From positions 1 through 32,143 of the forward strand of contig JAKBES010000012.1 in the NCBI GenBank assembly GCA_021833665.1: a stretch of 32,143 nucleotides of DNA, in the 5' to 3' direction. Both the position numbers and the translations under genes were made by a program. The DNA is from Acidobacteriota bacterium. GTDB lineage: Bacteria; Acidobacteriota; UBA4820; DSQY01. Under the pieces are notes generated by a model. The model searched no databases and was not told the origin of the DNA. It saw only the letters and a program-made list of their open reading frames with translations. Below are positions 1 through 9,000 of the stretch, piece after piece (position 1 is the stretch's first letter; the number at the start of each line of letters is the position of its first letter).

Positions 1-85
1 AGAGGGGTTCATCGCTCGGGCCGGCCGCCGCCGTTTTCGCATTCCCTCCATGGATCGGTTGCGGGTCCTAGCCGAGGAGCGGTGA
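1..85 (+). CDS. possible 3' end of a gene entering from the left
   Basis: Frame 2 is open from the first base to a TGA at 83-85 and gives about 27 residues rich in Arg and Leu, ending in LRVLAEER. The composition looks like a genuine C-terminus, and a + strand terminator-like hairpin follows at 198-218. Frame 1 is also open, to about base 130, and looks less protein-like. The stretch is too short to name a family. Treat it as a tentative partial gene. Confidence 0.3.
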   Translation, partial: EGFIARAGRRRFRIPSMDRLRVLAEER

Positions 86-197
86 AGGGACGCCTCTTGC
101 GATCCTTGCCATCCCTTCGTCGGAGTCAATAACAACTTTCCCCATCCCAGCGCCCAAGATCAACCCCGTCTTCTCTCATTAGCTCCCTCTTCTTTTC

Positions 198-218
198 GGG
201 GCCCTTCGGGGCCCCTTT
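198..218 (+). terminator. intrinsic terminator with TTCG tetraloop
   Basis: A perfect 7-bp stem GGGGCCC/GGGCCCC closes a TTCG tetraloop and is followed by TTTCT. UUCG loops on GC stems are unusually stable. It would end transcription arriving from the left before the helicase gene. The T-tract is short. The rest of 86-329 shows nothing recognisable apart from a GGAGGG ribosome binding site at about 320-326 for the next gene. Confidence 0.5.
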
Positions 219-329
219 CTCCTAATGCCTCCCCGGCCACCTGATCACCCCTCCACCCCTTCCCCGCGGCGTGCTTTGTGTGTAGGCTGAAAGCAAGAGC
301 CCGCGGGCTCCCCATTTCTGGAGGGTTGG

Positions 330-1793
330 GTGCCGGATCTCCAGCCAGAGCCTTCGATCCCTGATGTTCTTCCCACGCCAGTTTTGCGTTTCGCTGGCGG
401 GACGTTGATCTTGGAGGGCCTGCCCAAGGCGGCCCTGGCGCGTCTCTTTGGCGAGGGACTCTGGGCCTGGGATGCCCGGGCCAGCGTGTGGCGCGCGGAT
501 GCCATGGCCTACGCCACCGTTCATGCGCGGCTGAAGGCCAGGGGAGTGGCTTTCCAGGATGAGGTCCCCCGGTGGCGCCCCGTGCGCTGGGGAGAGAATC
601 ACATCCACCCGCTTCGCCCCGAGCAGGAGGCGGCGCGGCGGGCATGGCTGGAAACTCGCCGGGGCACGGTGGTCATGCCCACGGGGACGGGCAAGACCGA
701 GGTGGCGTTGAGCATCCTTGAGGAAACGGCCGTCGCCACGCTCGTCGTCGCTCCCGTTCGCGACCTCATGTACCAGTGGCACCGGCGCATCCTCGGGGCC
801 CTCGGCGTGGACGCGGGCATCATCGGCGACGCCACCTTCAACGTGCGCCCCGTCTCCGTCACGACCTACGACAGCGCCTGCATCCACATGGAGAAACTGG
901 GGGCACACTTCCAGTTGCTGGTCTTTGACGAGTGCCACCACCTGCCCGGCCCCCTGCGCTCGGATGCGGCGCGCATGAGCGCGGCCCCTTGGCGGCTGGG
1001 GCTCACCGCGACCCTGGAGCGCGCCGATGGCCGCCACCAACTCCTGGACGGCCTCATCGGGCCCGTGGCCTATCGAATGCCCCTCGCCGCCGCCCGTGGC
1101 AAGACCCTGGCCGAGTATGAAGTCGTCCGCATCCCCGTCCACCTCTCGGAGGAGGAACAGAGCCTCTACGACCGCCTCTCGCTCCAAGTGCGCCGCTTCG
1201 TGGCCGATCGCCGCGTGGCGGACGCCTCCTTCACGTGGGAAAGCGCCTGCGCCCAGATGGGCGAGGACCCCGAGGCGCGCAAAGTTCACAAGGCGTTCCT
1301 CATCAAGCGAGCGGTGGAGGACCGGGCCCAGGAGAAGCTGCGCGTCTTAGAGGACATCTTCCGGCTCCACCAGGAGGAGCGCGTGATCGTCTTCACCGGA
1401 ACCAACGCCATGGCTCGCGAGGTCTCCCTGCGGTTCTTGCTGCCGTGCTTGCTGAGCCATTGCGGCAAAAAGGAGCGGCTGGAGATTTTGGAGGGGCTTC
1501 AAAGCGGGATCTATCCCGCCCTCGTGGCCAACCAGGTTCTAGACGAAGGGGTGGACCTTCCCGAGGCCAAGGTCGCCGTGGTTCTAGGGGGTATGAGTTC
1601 CACGCGGCAGGCCAAACAGCGCCTCGGGCGCATCCTAAGGAAGACCGGCGAAGCTCGCGCCACCCTCTACGAGGTCGTCTGCCAGGACACGAAGGAGGAA
1701 GAGCGCTCGCGCAATCGCCGGCGCAGTGACGCCTATCCCCGCGCCTCGCGGCGGCACCCGAGAGGGCAAGGCGGGCGAACAGGGAGCCGGTGA
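330..1793 (+). CDS. XPB-family SF2 DNA helicase
   Basis: The product is a 487-residue ATP-dependent 3'-5' helicase of the XPB/RAD25 type, which acts in DNA damage processing. The N-terminal 95 or so residues fit the damage-recognition domain seen in archaeal XPB. Motifs visible are Walker A PTGTGKT (117-123), the DECH box (200-203), motif III LTAT (225-228) followed by ERADGR where XPB has its RED motif, and motif VI QAKQRLGRILRK (428-439). The arginine-rich tail after about residue 460 looks disordered. The start is GTG at 330, preceded by GGAGGG. The next gene begins 12 bases after the stop and encodes the known XPB partner Bax1, which strongly supports XPB over a generic DEAD/DEAH helicase. 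A repair role in this bacterium is inferred from archaeal relatives. Confidence 0.92.
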   Translation: MPDLQPEPSIPDVLPTPVLRFAGGTLILEGLPKAALARLFGEGLWAWDARASVWRADAMAYATVHARLKARGVAFQDEVPRWRPVRWGENHIHPLRPEQEAARRAWLETRRGTVVMPTGTGKTEVALSILEETAVATLVVAPVRDLMYQWHRRILGALGVDAGIIGDATFNVRPVSVTTYDSACIHMEKLGAHFQLLVFDECHHLPGPLRSDAARMSAAPWRLGLTATLERADGRHQLLDGLIGPVAYRMPLAAARGKTLAEYEVVRIPVHLSEEEQSLYDRLSLQVRRFVADRRVADASFTWESACAQMGEDPEARKVHKAFLIKRAVEDRAQEKLRVLEDIFRLHQEERVIVFTGTNAMAREVSLRFLLPCLLSHCGKKERLEILEGLQSGIYPALVANQVLDEGVDLPEAKVAVVLGGMSSTRQAKQRLGRILRKTGEARATLYEVVCQDTKEEERSRNRRRSDAYPRASRRHPRGQGGRTGSR

Positions 1794-1805
1794 GGCCGTG
1801 GCCCC

Positions 1806-3020
1806 ATGTTGACGCGCGAACACGCCATCGCCGTTTACAAGGACGGCAAGGTTCTCCCCGACCGGCTGACCCGGCGCGTGCACAGCCACTATGCCGTTTA
1901 CGCCGAAGGCATGCTGGCGGTTTACCGCGCGGGGCTTGGCAAACCCCGGAGGGAGCTTCACCGGGCGGTCCAGTCCCTTCTGGAAAACGAGCCCGAGTGT
2001 CCCTCGCGGCGCATCGAGGCCTTCTGCAAGCTCCTGGACGACGCAAGCGTCTACGACCAGGACTCGCGCGGCAAGGCGGCGGCCCTCAGGCGCGAGGTCT
2101 TTCACATGGCCGCCCCCCACCATCCCCTCGTGCGCGAGGCGGACAAGCTCTTCGACTCGGAGGAGGCCCGCGTCAAGGAGGCCATCGCCCAGGCCCTGGG
2201 GCGGCCGTGGGAATCCATCGAGGGGGATCTCTTCGCCGATGTGCCGGACTTCCACCGCCTCGCGGAGTTCAAGGGCTACGCCGACGGGCCGGCGTTTCTC
2301 TCCCGCTACAACGTGGCCCAGGTCCAGGCGGCGCTCTACAGGGCCACGGCCATGACGATTTGGGCCGAAGCGGATTTCAAGACGATCCTGCGCCAGGCCA
2401 AACTCGCCAAGCTCATGCACGCCATCAAGCGAATGGGGCCGGGGTGGTACGAAATCCGTTTGGACGGCCCCGCCTCCATGCTTCGCGAGACGCGCCGTTA
2501 CGGCGCCGCCATGGCGGTCTTCCTGCCCTCCCTCCTGGCCTGTTCGGGCTGGCGGATGCGGGCCCTCATCGCGCCGCCCTGGGCGGGAGCGCCCTTTCAT
2601 CTGGACCTCTCGCCCAAGGATGGCCTTCGCGGCCACTTGCAGCCGCCCGAAGCCTTCGATTCAAGCGTGGAGGAGAGTTTTGCCCGGAAATGGGGTGAGG
2701 AGCCCCGCGAAGGCTGGCACCTTTTGAGGGAGGCGGCCATCCTTCACGAGGGCCAGCACGTCTTCGTCCCCGATTTCGCCTTCCGCCACGAGGGCGGCCG
2801 AGAAGTCCTCCTCGAAGTCATTGGCTTTTGGACCCCCGAATACCTCGCCGCCAAGAGCCGGACGCTGAGCCTCTTCGCCGCTCACCCCATCCTCCTCGCC
2901 GTCCAGAAGAGCCTCATCCACAAGCTCCCGGCCCTGCCTTCATGCACGATCTCTTACGGCACGGGCCTCAAGGTCCAAGATGTGCTGGGCGCGCTGGGTG
3001 GAGTGAGGAGCGAAGGGTGA
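1806..3020 (+). CDS. bax1: Bax1/DUF790 family nuclease, XPB partner
   Basis: This 404-residue protein matches the DUF790 family. Its archaeal members, called Bax1, bind XPB and cut DNA at bubble or fork structures during repair. The C-terminal third carries the nuclease signature: VPDF with Asp323, then LLEVIGFWTPEYLAAK with Glu337 and Lys350, a PD-(D/E)xK-like arrangement. The N-terminal region with HSHY and the AQVQAALYRAT helix is typical of the family. The ATG at 1806 has GGTGAGG (1789-1795) overlapping the helicase stop, so the two genes are one operon. The last residues, GGVRSEG, are encoded by an intergenic-type GAGTGAGGAG repeat and are probably not part of the fold. The family call is firm; activity in this organism is inferred. 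Confidence 0.9.
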   Translation: MLTREHAIAVYKDGKVLPDRLTRRVHSHYAVYAEGMLAVYRAGLGKPRRELHRAVQSLLENEPECPSRRIEAFCKLLDDASVYDQDSRGKAAALRREVFHMAAPHHPLVREADKLFDSEEARVKEAIAQALGRPWESIEGDLFADVPDFHRLAEFKGYADGPAFLSRYNVAQVQAALYRATAMTIWAEADFKTILRQAKLAKLMHAIKRMGPGWYEIRLDGPASMLRETRRYGAAMAVFLPSLLACSGWRMRALIAPPWAGAPFHLDLSPKDGLRGHLQPPEAFDSSVEESFARKWGEEPREGWHLLREAAILHEGQHVFVPDFAFRHEGGREVLLEVIGFWTPEYLAAKSRTLSLFAAHPILLAVQKSLIHKLPALPSCTISYGTGLKVQDVLGALGGVRSEG

Positions 3021-3032
3021 AGAGTGAGGAGT
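3001..3032. repeat. GAGTGAGGAG-type purine repeat
   Basis: Degenerate units of GAGTGAGGAG, GTGAAGA and GAGTGAGGAG run through the bax1 stop codon. The same motif recurs at about 9139-9173 and, inverted, at 26414-26446. Confidence 0.7.
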
Positions 3033-3101
3033 AACCCCCGCATGACATGGAAGGCGTTCCGGTCTCCTGGATATCCCGGGCCAGCTACTCATGCCTCAGC
3101 C

Positions 3102-3135
3102 CTTAACACTTAACACTTAACTCAAAACTCAAGAC
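3102..3135. repeat. CTTAACA/CTCAAAA-type tandem repeat
   Basis: Short tandem units TTAACAC, TTAACAC, TTAACTC followed by AAAACTC and AAGAC form an AT-richer island in the bax1-arsR intergenic region. It resembles short tandemly repeated intergenic sequences known from cyanobacteria, with different sequence. No coding potential is visible. Confidence 0.6.
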
Positions 3136-3145
3136 CTAAAACTTT

Positions 3146-3161
3146 CTTGACGCCCGTCAAG
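3146..3161. promoter_or_regulatory. palindrome, candidate ArsR operator with TTGACG -35-like element
   Basis: CTTGACG-CC-CGTCAAG is a perfect inverted repeat with a 2-base centre. It contains TTGACG, a fair -35 hexamer, about 75 bases before the arsR start. No convincing -10 hexamer is seen 16-18 bases downstream. ArsR-family dimers bind inverted repeats that overlap their own promoter, so an operator is plausible but unproven. Confidence 0.4.
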
Positions 3162-3196
3162 GCGCGGCCTCTTCAGACGCCCCATGATGGGAGTGC

Positions 3197-3218
3197 AGGC
3201 GCGAGGGAGCGCCTTTTT
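3197..3218 (+). terminator. intrinsic terminator or attenuator just before arsR
   Basis: Stem AGGCGC/GCGCCT with a GAGGGA loop is followed by an uninterrupted T run (3214-3218). It lies 16 bases before the arsR start at 3235. It either ends the bax1 transcript or, if the promoter is near 3146, is a transcription attenuator in the arsR leader. It also argues against the upstream in-frame ATG at 3184. Confidence 0.55.
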
Positions 3219-3231
3219 CAAGGGCGGGGTA

Positions 3232-3251
3232 CATATGAATATGGACATATG
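3232..3251. promoter_or_regulatory. CATATG-N8-CATATG element over the arsR start
   Basis: Two copies of the palindrome CATATG are separated by 8 bases, with a third ATATG between them, overlapping the arsR start codons. Sites containing ATATGAA are common in operators of the SmtB/ArsR family. This could be a second operator, or a coincidence of ATG-rich start sequence. Confidence 0.3.
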
Positions 3252-3582
3252 GCCACGGGACGCATGCGGCGCGGCGGGGTACCAGAGCCTGTCCCGGCTC
3301 TTCGGCGACCTGTCCCACCCCTTGAGGCTGGCCCTCGTGCGGCACCTGCTCGCGACGGATGAGGAGTGCGTGTGCAGCCTATCGCGCGGATGCCGGGTCG
3401 ACCAGCCCACCCTCTCCCGCCACCTAAGGATTCTCAAAGACCACGGCGTTGTTTCGGACCGCCGGGAGGGCGCAAGAGTTTTTTACCGGGTCATTGACCC
3501 CCGCGTGGCCCCCGTTCTAGACTCCCTGGGAGTTCTGGACATGAGCCGGAGAAGCACACGATTTACCGAGGAGGAACCATGA
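3235..3582 (+). CDS. ArsR/SmtB-family metal-sensing repressor
   Basis: This is a 115-residue winged-helix repressor. The HTH region reads VDQPTLSRHLRILKDHGVV (55-73), followed by the wing around REGARVFYRV. In the preceding helix EECVCSL carries Cys45 and Cys47, the CxC arrangement that ArsR proteins use for As(III)/Sb(III). The third ArsR cysteine position is Ser50, but Cys53 lies nearby. Cys11 is another possible ligand. I chose ATG 3235, preceded by GGGCGGGG, over in-frame ATGs at 3184 and 3241; the longer form would translate a terminator hairpin. Its stop overlaps the tolC start as ATGA. As first gene of the run it is the likely regulator of the efflux genes that follow. The inducer (As, Sb, Cd or other) cannot be fixed from sequence. 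Confidence 0.9.
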   Translation: MNMDIWPRDACGAAGYQSLSRLFGDLSHPLRLALVRHLLATDEECVCSLSRGCRVDQPTLSRHLRILKDHGVVSDRREGARVFYRVIDPRVAPVLDSLGVLDMSRRSTRFTEEEP

Positions 3583-4919
3583 GGAGAATCTGTCGGTTGG
3601 CTACAGGCGTGGCCCTGCTGGCCACGCTGGTGGTGGCGCCCGCCGCCCGGGCCGCGGAGCCACTGAGCCTGGCGCAGGCCGAACAGAAGGCCATGGCCGC
3701 GAACCCGAGCCTCCAAGCGGCGAAGCTGGAAGCGGTGGCGTCCAAGGCACGCACGGGCGAGACCTTCGGCCGCCATTTCGGTGAGCTGGACCTGGTTGGT
3801 AGTTACAACCACTTCGAGCAGAACCGGATCGTCGTGCCCATGGCGGAGGAGCTCTTCGCCATCCCCGCTCTGGGCATGAGCCAGCTCCCGTGGGACCGTA
3901 ACCAGGTCCACTACGGCCTCACCTGGCAAGTTCCCCTCCTGGCGGCCGGCGGCCTCCATGAGGGCGACCGCATCGCGCGGCTCTCCCAGAGCGCCACCGA
4001 GCACCTGGCCCTCTTCACCAGGGACCAGATCCTCTACAACGTCCGGGCCTCCTACCGCAATGCCCTCATCGTCCGCCACGCCCTCGAAGCGGGGCAGGCC
4101 TATCAGAAGGCGCTGGAGAAGGACGAGGCCGATGCCCAGCTCAGGGTGAAGATCGGCGCCATGGCCCCCGTGGACGCGGCCAAGGTGACCTACGCCCTGA
4201 GAGGGGCCGAAGCCCAGGTGGCCGAGTTCTCGGCCCAGTCGCAAACGGCCCAGGCCTATCTCGCGGCCTTGCTGGGGGAAGAACCTCCCGCCGGCGGGTT
4301 CGAGCTGAGCGACATCCCCGGGGAGCCTCCGGCGCCCGCCGCCTCCGCCGAGGACAACACGAAAGCGGCCCTCGCGGGCCGGGGTGACCTCATGGCCACG
4401 CGCGAGGGCACGGCCATCGTGGAGCACAAGAAGCACCTGGCCCTGGAGGCCTTCTCGCCCCAGCTCGTTTTGCAAGGGACGTACCTTCGCAACGACGCGC
4501 CCTCCCTCAAGGATCCGATCTACACCCGGGAATGGGCCCTCATGATGAAGATTCCCCTCTTCACCGGCCTGAGCCGGATCTACGCGGTTCAGGAGGCGGA
4601 CGCCAACCTGCTCGCGGCGCGGCAGCGGGAGAAGGCCAAAGAGCTGGAAATCGCCACGCAGGTCACGGACGCCGAGGGGCGGCTGGACTCGGCCAAGGCC
4701 CTCTATCAAGCGGGCCAGGCCCAGCGCGGCCTCGGCCAGGAGGTGGCCCGCGTGGAGCACCTCAAACTCGAGCAAGGGGCCGGCAAAATGGAAGATTACC
4801 TGGCCGCGAGGGGCCAGGAGCTTGCGGGTGAAACATCCTACTGGCGCGGGCTTTACGCGTACCAAGGCGCCGTGGACTACTTGGCCTTCGTGACCGCGCG
4901 GGGAGGAGATCATGAATAA
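3579..4919 (+). CDS. TolC-family outer-membrane efflux channel
   Basis: This is a 446-residue outer-membrane component of a tripartite pump. A signal peptide (residues 1 to about 26, ending APAARAAE) is followed by two outer-membrane-efflux-protein repeats starting at LSLAQAEQKAMAANPSL, with long helical segments rich in Ala, Gln and Glu typical of the periplasmic tunnel. It forms the exit duct for the adaptor and pump encoded next. It starts at ATG 3579 after GAGGAGG, overlaps arsR by 4 bases and the adaptor gene by 8, so translation is likely coupled. Family assignment is secure; substrate is unknown. Confidence 0.93.
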   Translation: MRRICRLATGVALLATLVVAPAARAAEPLSLAQAEQKAMAANPSLQAAKLEAVASKARTGETFGRHFGELDLVGSYNHFEQNRIVVPMAEELFAIPALGMSQLPWDRNQVHYGLTWQVPLLAAGGLHEGDRIARLSQSATEHLALFTRDQILYNVRASYRNALIVRHALEAGQAYQKALEKDEADAQLRVKIGAMAPVDAAKVTYALRGAEAQVAEFSAQSQTAQAYLAALLGEEPPAGGFELSDIPGEPPAPAASAEDNTKAALAGRGDLMATREGTAIVEHKKHLALEAFSPQLVLQGTYLRNDAPSLKDPIYTREWALMMKIPLFTGLSRIYAVQEADANLLAARQREKAKELEIATQVTDAEGRLDSAKALYQAGQAQRGLGQEVARVEHLKLEQGAGKMEDYLAARGQELAGETSYWRGLYAYQGAVDYLAFVTARGGDHE

Positions 4920-6024
4920 GAAAGCCCTTGCCATTCTCATCGTCGTGGTGGTGGTCATCGCCGGCGCGGCCGTGATCATTCACAAGAAGCGTGCCCTGGC
5001 CCATCTCGCCCCGCCTGAGAACCCTCCCGTGCCCGTAGCCACGGCCACGGTGAAGGACGGCTCCGTGGGAAGCACGGTGGACACCGTAGCCCTCGTCGTC
5101 TCGGAAACCGCGGCGACGGTCTCGGCGCAAGTGCCCGGATCGGTCCTGGAGGTCCGCTTCCACGAGGGCGACACGGTGAAGAAGGGCGAAATCATGGCCC
5201 GCATTGATCCCAGCGTGCTGGACGATGCCGTGCAGGCGGCGAGTGCGCGCATTTCCGCCGCGAAGGAAGACCTGGCCAAGCAGCAAGCCATCTACGACCG
5301 CGACAAGGTCCTCTTCGACAATCAGGCCATCGCCAAGCAAGCCCTCGACATCAGCGGTGCCCAGCTCGCCGCCGTGAAAGCCGCCGAAGTGGGGGCCGAG
5401 AAGGCGCTCGCCAGCACGCGCACGTACCGCGCCTACGCCAACGTGCCCGCTCCTTACTCGGGTGTCGTGACGGCGCGCCTCGTGGAGCCCGGCGACCTGG
5501 CCGCGCCGGGAAAACCTCTCTACACCCTTCAGGTCCCCGGATCCGTGAAGCTCATCTCCAAGCTCTCCCAGGAGACTCTCGCCCAGCTCAAGCCGGGTGA
5601 CACGGTGACCCTTGACGCCGCGGGCCAGACCCTGGCCGCCAAGACGACGCGCCTCTATCCGGCGCTGGACGCCGCGCACTTGGGCACGGTGGAAACGGAC
5701 CTGCCCGCGCCCCCCTTCGGCCTGCAACCCGGCGCCACGGTGACGGCCCGCTATGCCGCCACGCCCTCCTCGGGCCTCGTGGTTCCCGCGGCGGCACTGT
5801 TGCAGGGGCTTTACGAAACTCTGGTGGTCCGCGTGAAGGACGGCAAGGCCGATCCCGTGCCCGTATCCGTCATCAGCGAAAGCGGCACTCAGGCCACCGT
5901 CCGCGGCGCGCTGGCGCCCGGCGACGTGTTGGCCACGGGCCTGCCCAGCGAACTCATGGCCCTCACCGCGGGCACACCGGTGGCCGCGCAGGCGCCGGCG
6001 GGCGCCGCTGAAACGGGGAGGTAG
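4912..6024 (+). CDS. RND efflux periplasmic adaptor (HlyD/AcrA-type)
   Basis: This 370-residue membrane-fusion protein links the RND pump to TolC. An N-terminal hydrophobic segment (about residues 4-23) anchors it in the inner membrane; no lipobox is present. The biotinyl-lipoyl-like halves appear as VSAQVPGSVLEVRFHEGD and later VPAPYSGVVTARLVEPGD, flanking a helical hairpin (about 100-160). A beta-barrel domain follows. The start ATG 4912 overlaps the tolC stop, and the pump gene begins 2 bases after this stop. No histidine- or methionine-rich metal-binding tail is seen, so cation specificity cannot be read from it. Confidence 0.92.
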   Translation: MNKKALAILIVVVVVIAGAAVIIHKKRALAHLAPPENPPVPVATATVKDGSVGSTVDTVALVVSETAATVSAQVPGSVLEVRFHEGDTVKKGEIMARIDPSVLDDAVQAASARISAAKEDLAKQQAIYDRDKVLFDNQAIAKQALDISGAQLAAVKAAEVGAEKALASTRTYRAYANVPAPYSGVVTARLVEPGDLAAPGKPLYTLQVPGSVKLISKLSQETLAQLKPGDTVTLDAAGQTLAAKTTRLYPALDAAHLGTVETDLPAPPFGLQPGATVTARYAATPSSGLVVPAAALLQGLYETLVVRVKDGKADPVPVSVISESGTQATVRGALAPGDVLATGLPSELMALTAGTPVAAQAPAGAAETGR

Positions 6025-6026
6025 CC

Positions 6027-9000
6027 ATGCGCCTCGTGGAGAGCTACGTCAAGAAGCCCCACCTGCTCCTCTCCGTCGTGCTCCTCCTGGCGGTGGTGGG
6101 CATCGTGGGCTTCTTCAAACTCCCGGTGAACCTCTTCCCCGACAGCGAACGGCCGCAGATCGCCGTGGTCACCGTGTGGCCAGGGGCCTCCGCCGACGAC
6201 GTGAACGGGGACGTGAGCCGCGTCATCGAGAAGGAGCTCAAGACCATTGAGCTGGTGCGGCGCGTGACCTCCACCTCCAACGACGAGGTCTCGGTGGTGA
6301 TGGCCGAGTTCCAGTACAAAAAAGGGCTCGATTCGGCGGCCACGGACGTCTCCAACTCCCTCAACAAGATCCGCCCCCTGCTGCCGCCGGACATCCGGCC
6401 CTACCAGGTCTATAAGGTTTCCTCCGCCACGCCCGCGGTGCTGACCCTCTCGCTGACGCCCAGGGAGGGCTCGCACCTGGACCTCTCCATGATCCGCCAG
6501 CTCGCGGACAACCCCATCAAGGAGGCGCTTCTGCGCCTTCCCGACGTGGCCAACGTGGAGGTCTTCGGGGCCTACCAGCCCGTCATACGCGTGACCCTCG
6601 ATCCCAACAAACTTCAGGCCTATCACCTGAGCCCGGGACAGGTCGTGCAAGCCTTGAACGCCTGGAACCGGAACACGCCTGAGGGGCTCCTCGTCACGGA
6701 CCAGAGCCACATCCTCCTCAAGAACGAGGGGGAGTTTAAACGGTCCGAAGAGGTGGGCGGCGTGGTGGTGAGCGCCGGGGCCGGCCCGCCCGTGTATCTG
6801 CGCGACGTGGCCACGGTGGAGCGTAGCATCCAGGAGCGCCTGTCCGCCTTCCATGGCAACGGCAAGAGCGCCATCGGGATCAACATCCAGCGGGCCTTGT
6901 CTGGCTATGCGCTGCCCACCATCGCCTCGGTGACGGCCAAGCTGCCCGCGCTCGAACGGCAGTACCCGGGCATTCACTTCGAGATCGCCGACACCCAGGG
7001 CGAGCTGATCCACACGAGCGTCTCCAACATGGTGGACGCCCTGCGCGACGCCATCATCATGACCGTCATCGTCATTTTCCTCTTCTTGGCCGACGTGCGA
7101 GGCATGATCCTGGCGGGCATCTCCATCCCCTTCACCTACCTCATCACCTTCGCCTTCATGTGGCTCTTCGGCTTCGAGTTCGACCTCGTGACCCTCACGG
7201 GGGTCATCCTCGGGGTCGGCATGCTCCTGGACGACGCCATCGTCGTCCTGGAGAACATCGAACGGCACTACCACAAGCTCGGCCAGGATTTGAACGAGGC
7301 CACCATCGGCGGCACGCAGGAGGTGATGCTCGCCATCCTCTCGGGCACGTATGCCACGGTGGTGGTGCTCCTGCCCATCATTTTCATCGGCGGGTTCGTC
7401 CAGACGGTCCTGCGGCCCCTGAGCCTGACCCTTTCCATCGCCCTCATGGCCTCCTACTTGGTCTCGGTCACCATCCTGCCCATCCTGGCGCCCTTCATTC
7501 TCAAGCTGGGCGGGCGCGTGGAGCGGTGGAAGTGGGAGCTGAAGCTCGACCACATCGTGACGGGCAAGATCCTCCACGCCATCCAGGAGTTCTTCGTTTC
7601 AGCCGTGGATTTCGCCCTGGGCCACAAGCTCCTCTTCATCCTTCCGGCCATGATGATGCTCGTGCTCACGGGCCGCGTCCTCATGCCCCTCATCGGGCGC
7701 GACCTCATGCCCCCCATGGACACGGGCATCTTTCGCGTGACCTTCGAGGCGTACCCCAACACGTCGCTCAAGGATACGGAGGCGCTGCTCTCCACCGTGG
7801 AAGGCGTGATCAGAAAACAGCCGGGCGTCACCATGACCTCCTCCACCCTCGGCTCGGAGCCAGGCATTCTCTCCTTCGGCTCGGGCCGCAACCCCCAGCA
7901 GGCCTTCGTCACGGTGCATCTGGTGAGCCGCTTCCAGCGCAAACAGACCATGTGGCAGGTCGAAAAGTCCGTGGAGGACCAGCTCCTCAAGGTCCCCGGC
8001 CTGCGCTTTCCCGCCGCTTTCGACTACGGCGCCACGCCGCTTTCCACCATCCGCTCCACCGTGGATCTCATGATCTCCGGGCCCGATCCCAAGGTCCTGG
8101 CCCAGCTTCAGCAGGAGGTGACGAAGCGGCTCAAAACCGTCGGCGGCCTCACGGCGGTGGCGCCCACGTGGACGCTGGACCGGCTGGAATACCGCTATCT
8201 TCCCGATGCGGACCGCCTCGCCATCTACGGCACCGACGCGGCCACCGTGGCGGCTCAGGTGAGCGCCCAGGTGAAGGGTTTCCCCGCCACCCTCTTCCGC
8301 GTGCCCGGCCAGGACTCCTTCGCCGTGTGGGTGCAGGCTCAGGCCTCCCGGCGCGAGAATCCTATGGACCTGGCCACCCTTCCCATCCTCACCCCCAAGG
8401 GGACCGTGCCCCTCTCGGCCCTTGGCCGCGTGGAGCGGGCCTTCGTTCCCACGCTTCACACAAGGCAGAACTTGCAAGAGACCGTGGACGTGCTCGGCTA
8501 CCGGTCCACCACGGCCGTCACCCACATCAACGACAACGTCACCGCCGCCCTCAAGGGCCTTACGATCCCCGTGGGGTACACGATCCAGGACGAGGGCGAA
8601 CGCAAGACCATGGACGAAGCCTTTTCGTCCCTCATGGCCGCCCTGGTGCTCGGCCTCATCCTCCTCTACTTCTCGCTGATACCCGCCTTCAAGTCGTTCA
8701 TCCACCCGCTCACCATCATGGTGGCCATCCCCCTCGGCATCATCGGCGCGGCATGGGCTATGCTCATAACGGGCAAGCACTCGTGCATGCCCTCCTTCAT
8801 GGGGATGATCCTGCTCGCCGGCATCGTGGTGAAGAACTCCATCCTGCTCATCGATTTCATCCTGGAGGCTCGGGCCAAGGGTGAGAGCCGCCACGATGCC
8901 CTCGTGGGTTCCGTGCGCGTGAGAACCCGCCCCATCCTCATGACCGCCGTGGGAACCTCCGTGGGCATGCTCCCCATCGCCTTGCAGTGGGCCATCGGCC

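Noticed and set aside
222-1289. 355-codon open frame on the - strand opposite the helicase
   Set aside because: Composition is Gly/Arg/His-rich with no motif, it covers most of the well-supported XPB gene, and high-GC DNA produces such antisense frames routinely.
3184-3234. Upstream ATG as the arsR start
   Set aside because: The added 17 residues would be encoded by a terminator hairpin with its T run, and ATG 3235 has a better ribosome binding site and fits family length.
5889-7577. 562-codon - strand frame across the adaptor/pump junction
   Set aside because: Its product is His/Asp/Glu-rich low-complexity sequence with no family features; it is the antisense shadow of the RND genes.
7160-8884. 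574-codon alternative + frame inside the first RND pump
   Set aside because: Arg/His/Pro-rich translation in another frame of a gene with clear RND motifs; a shadow.
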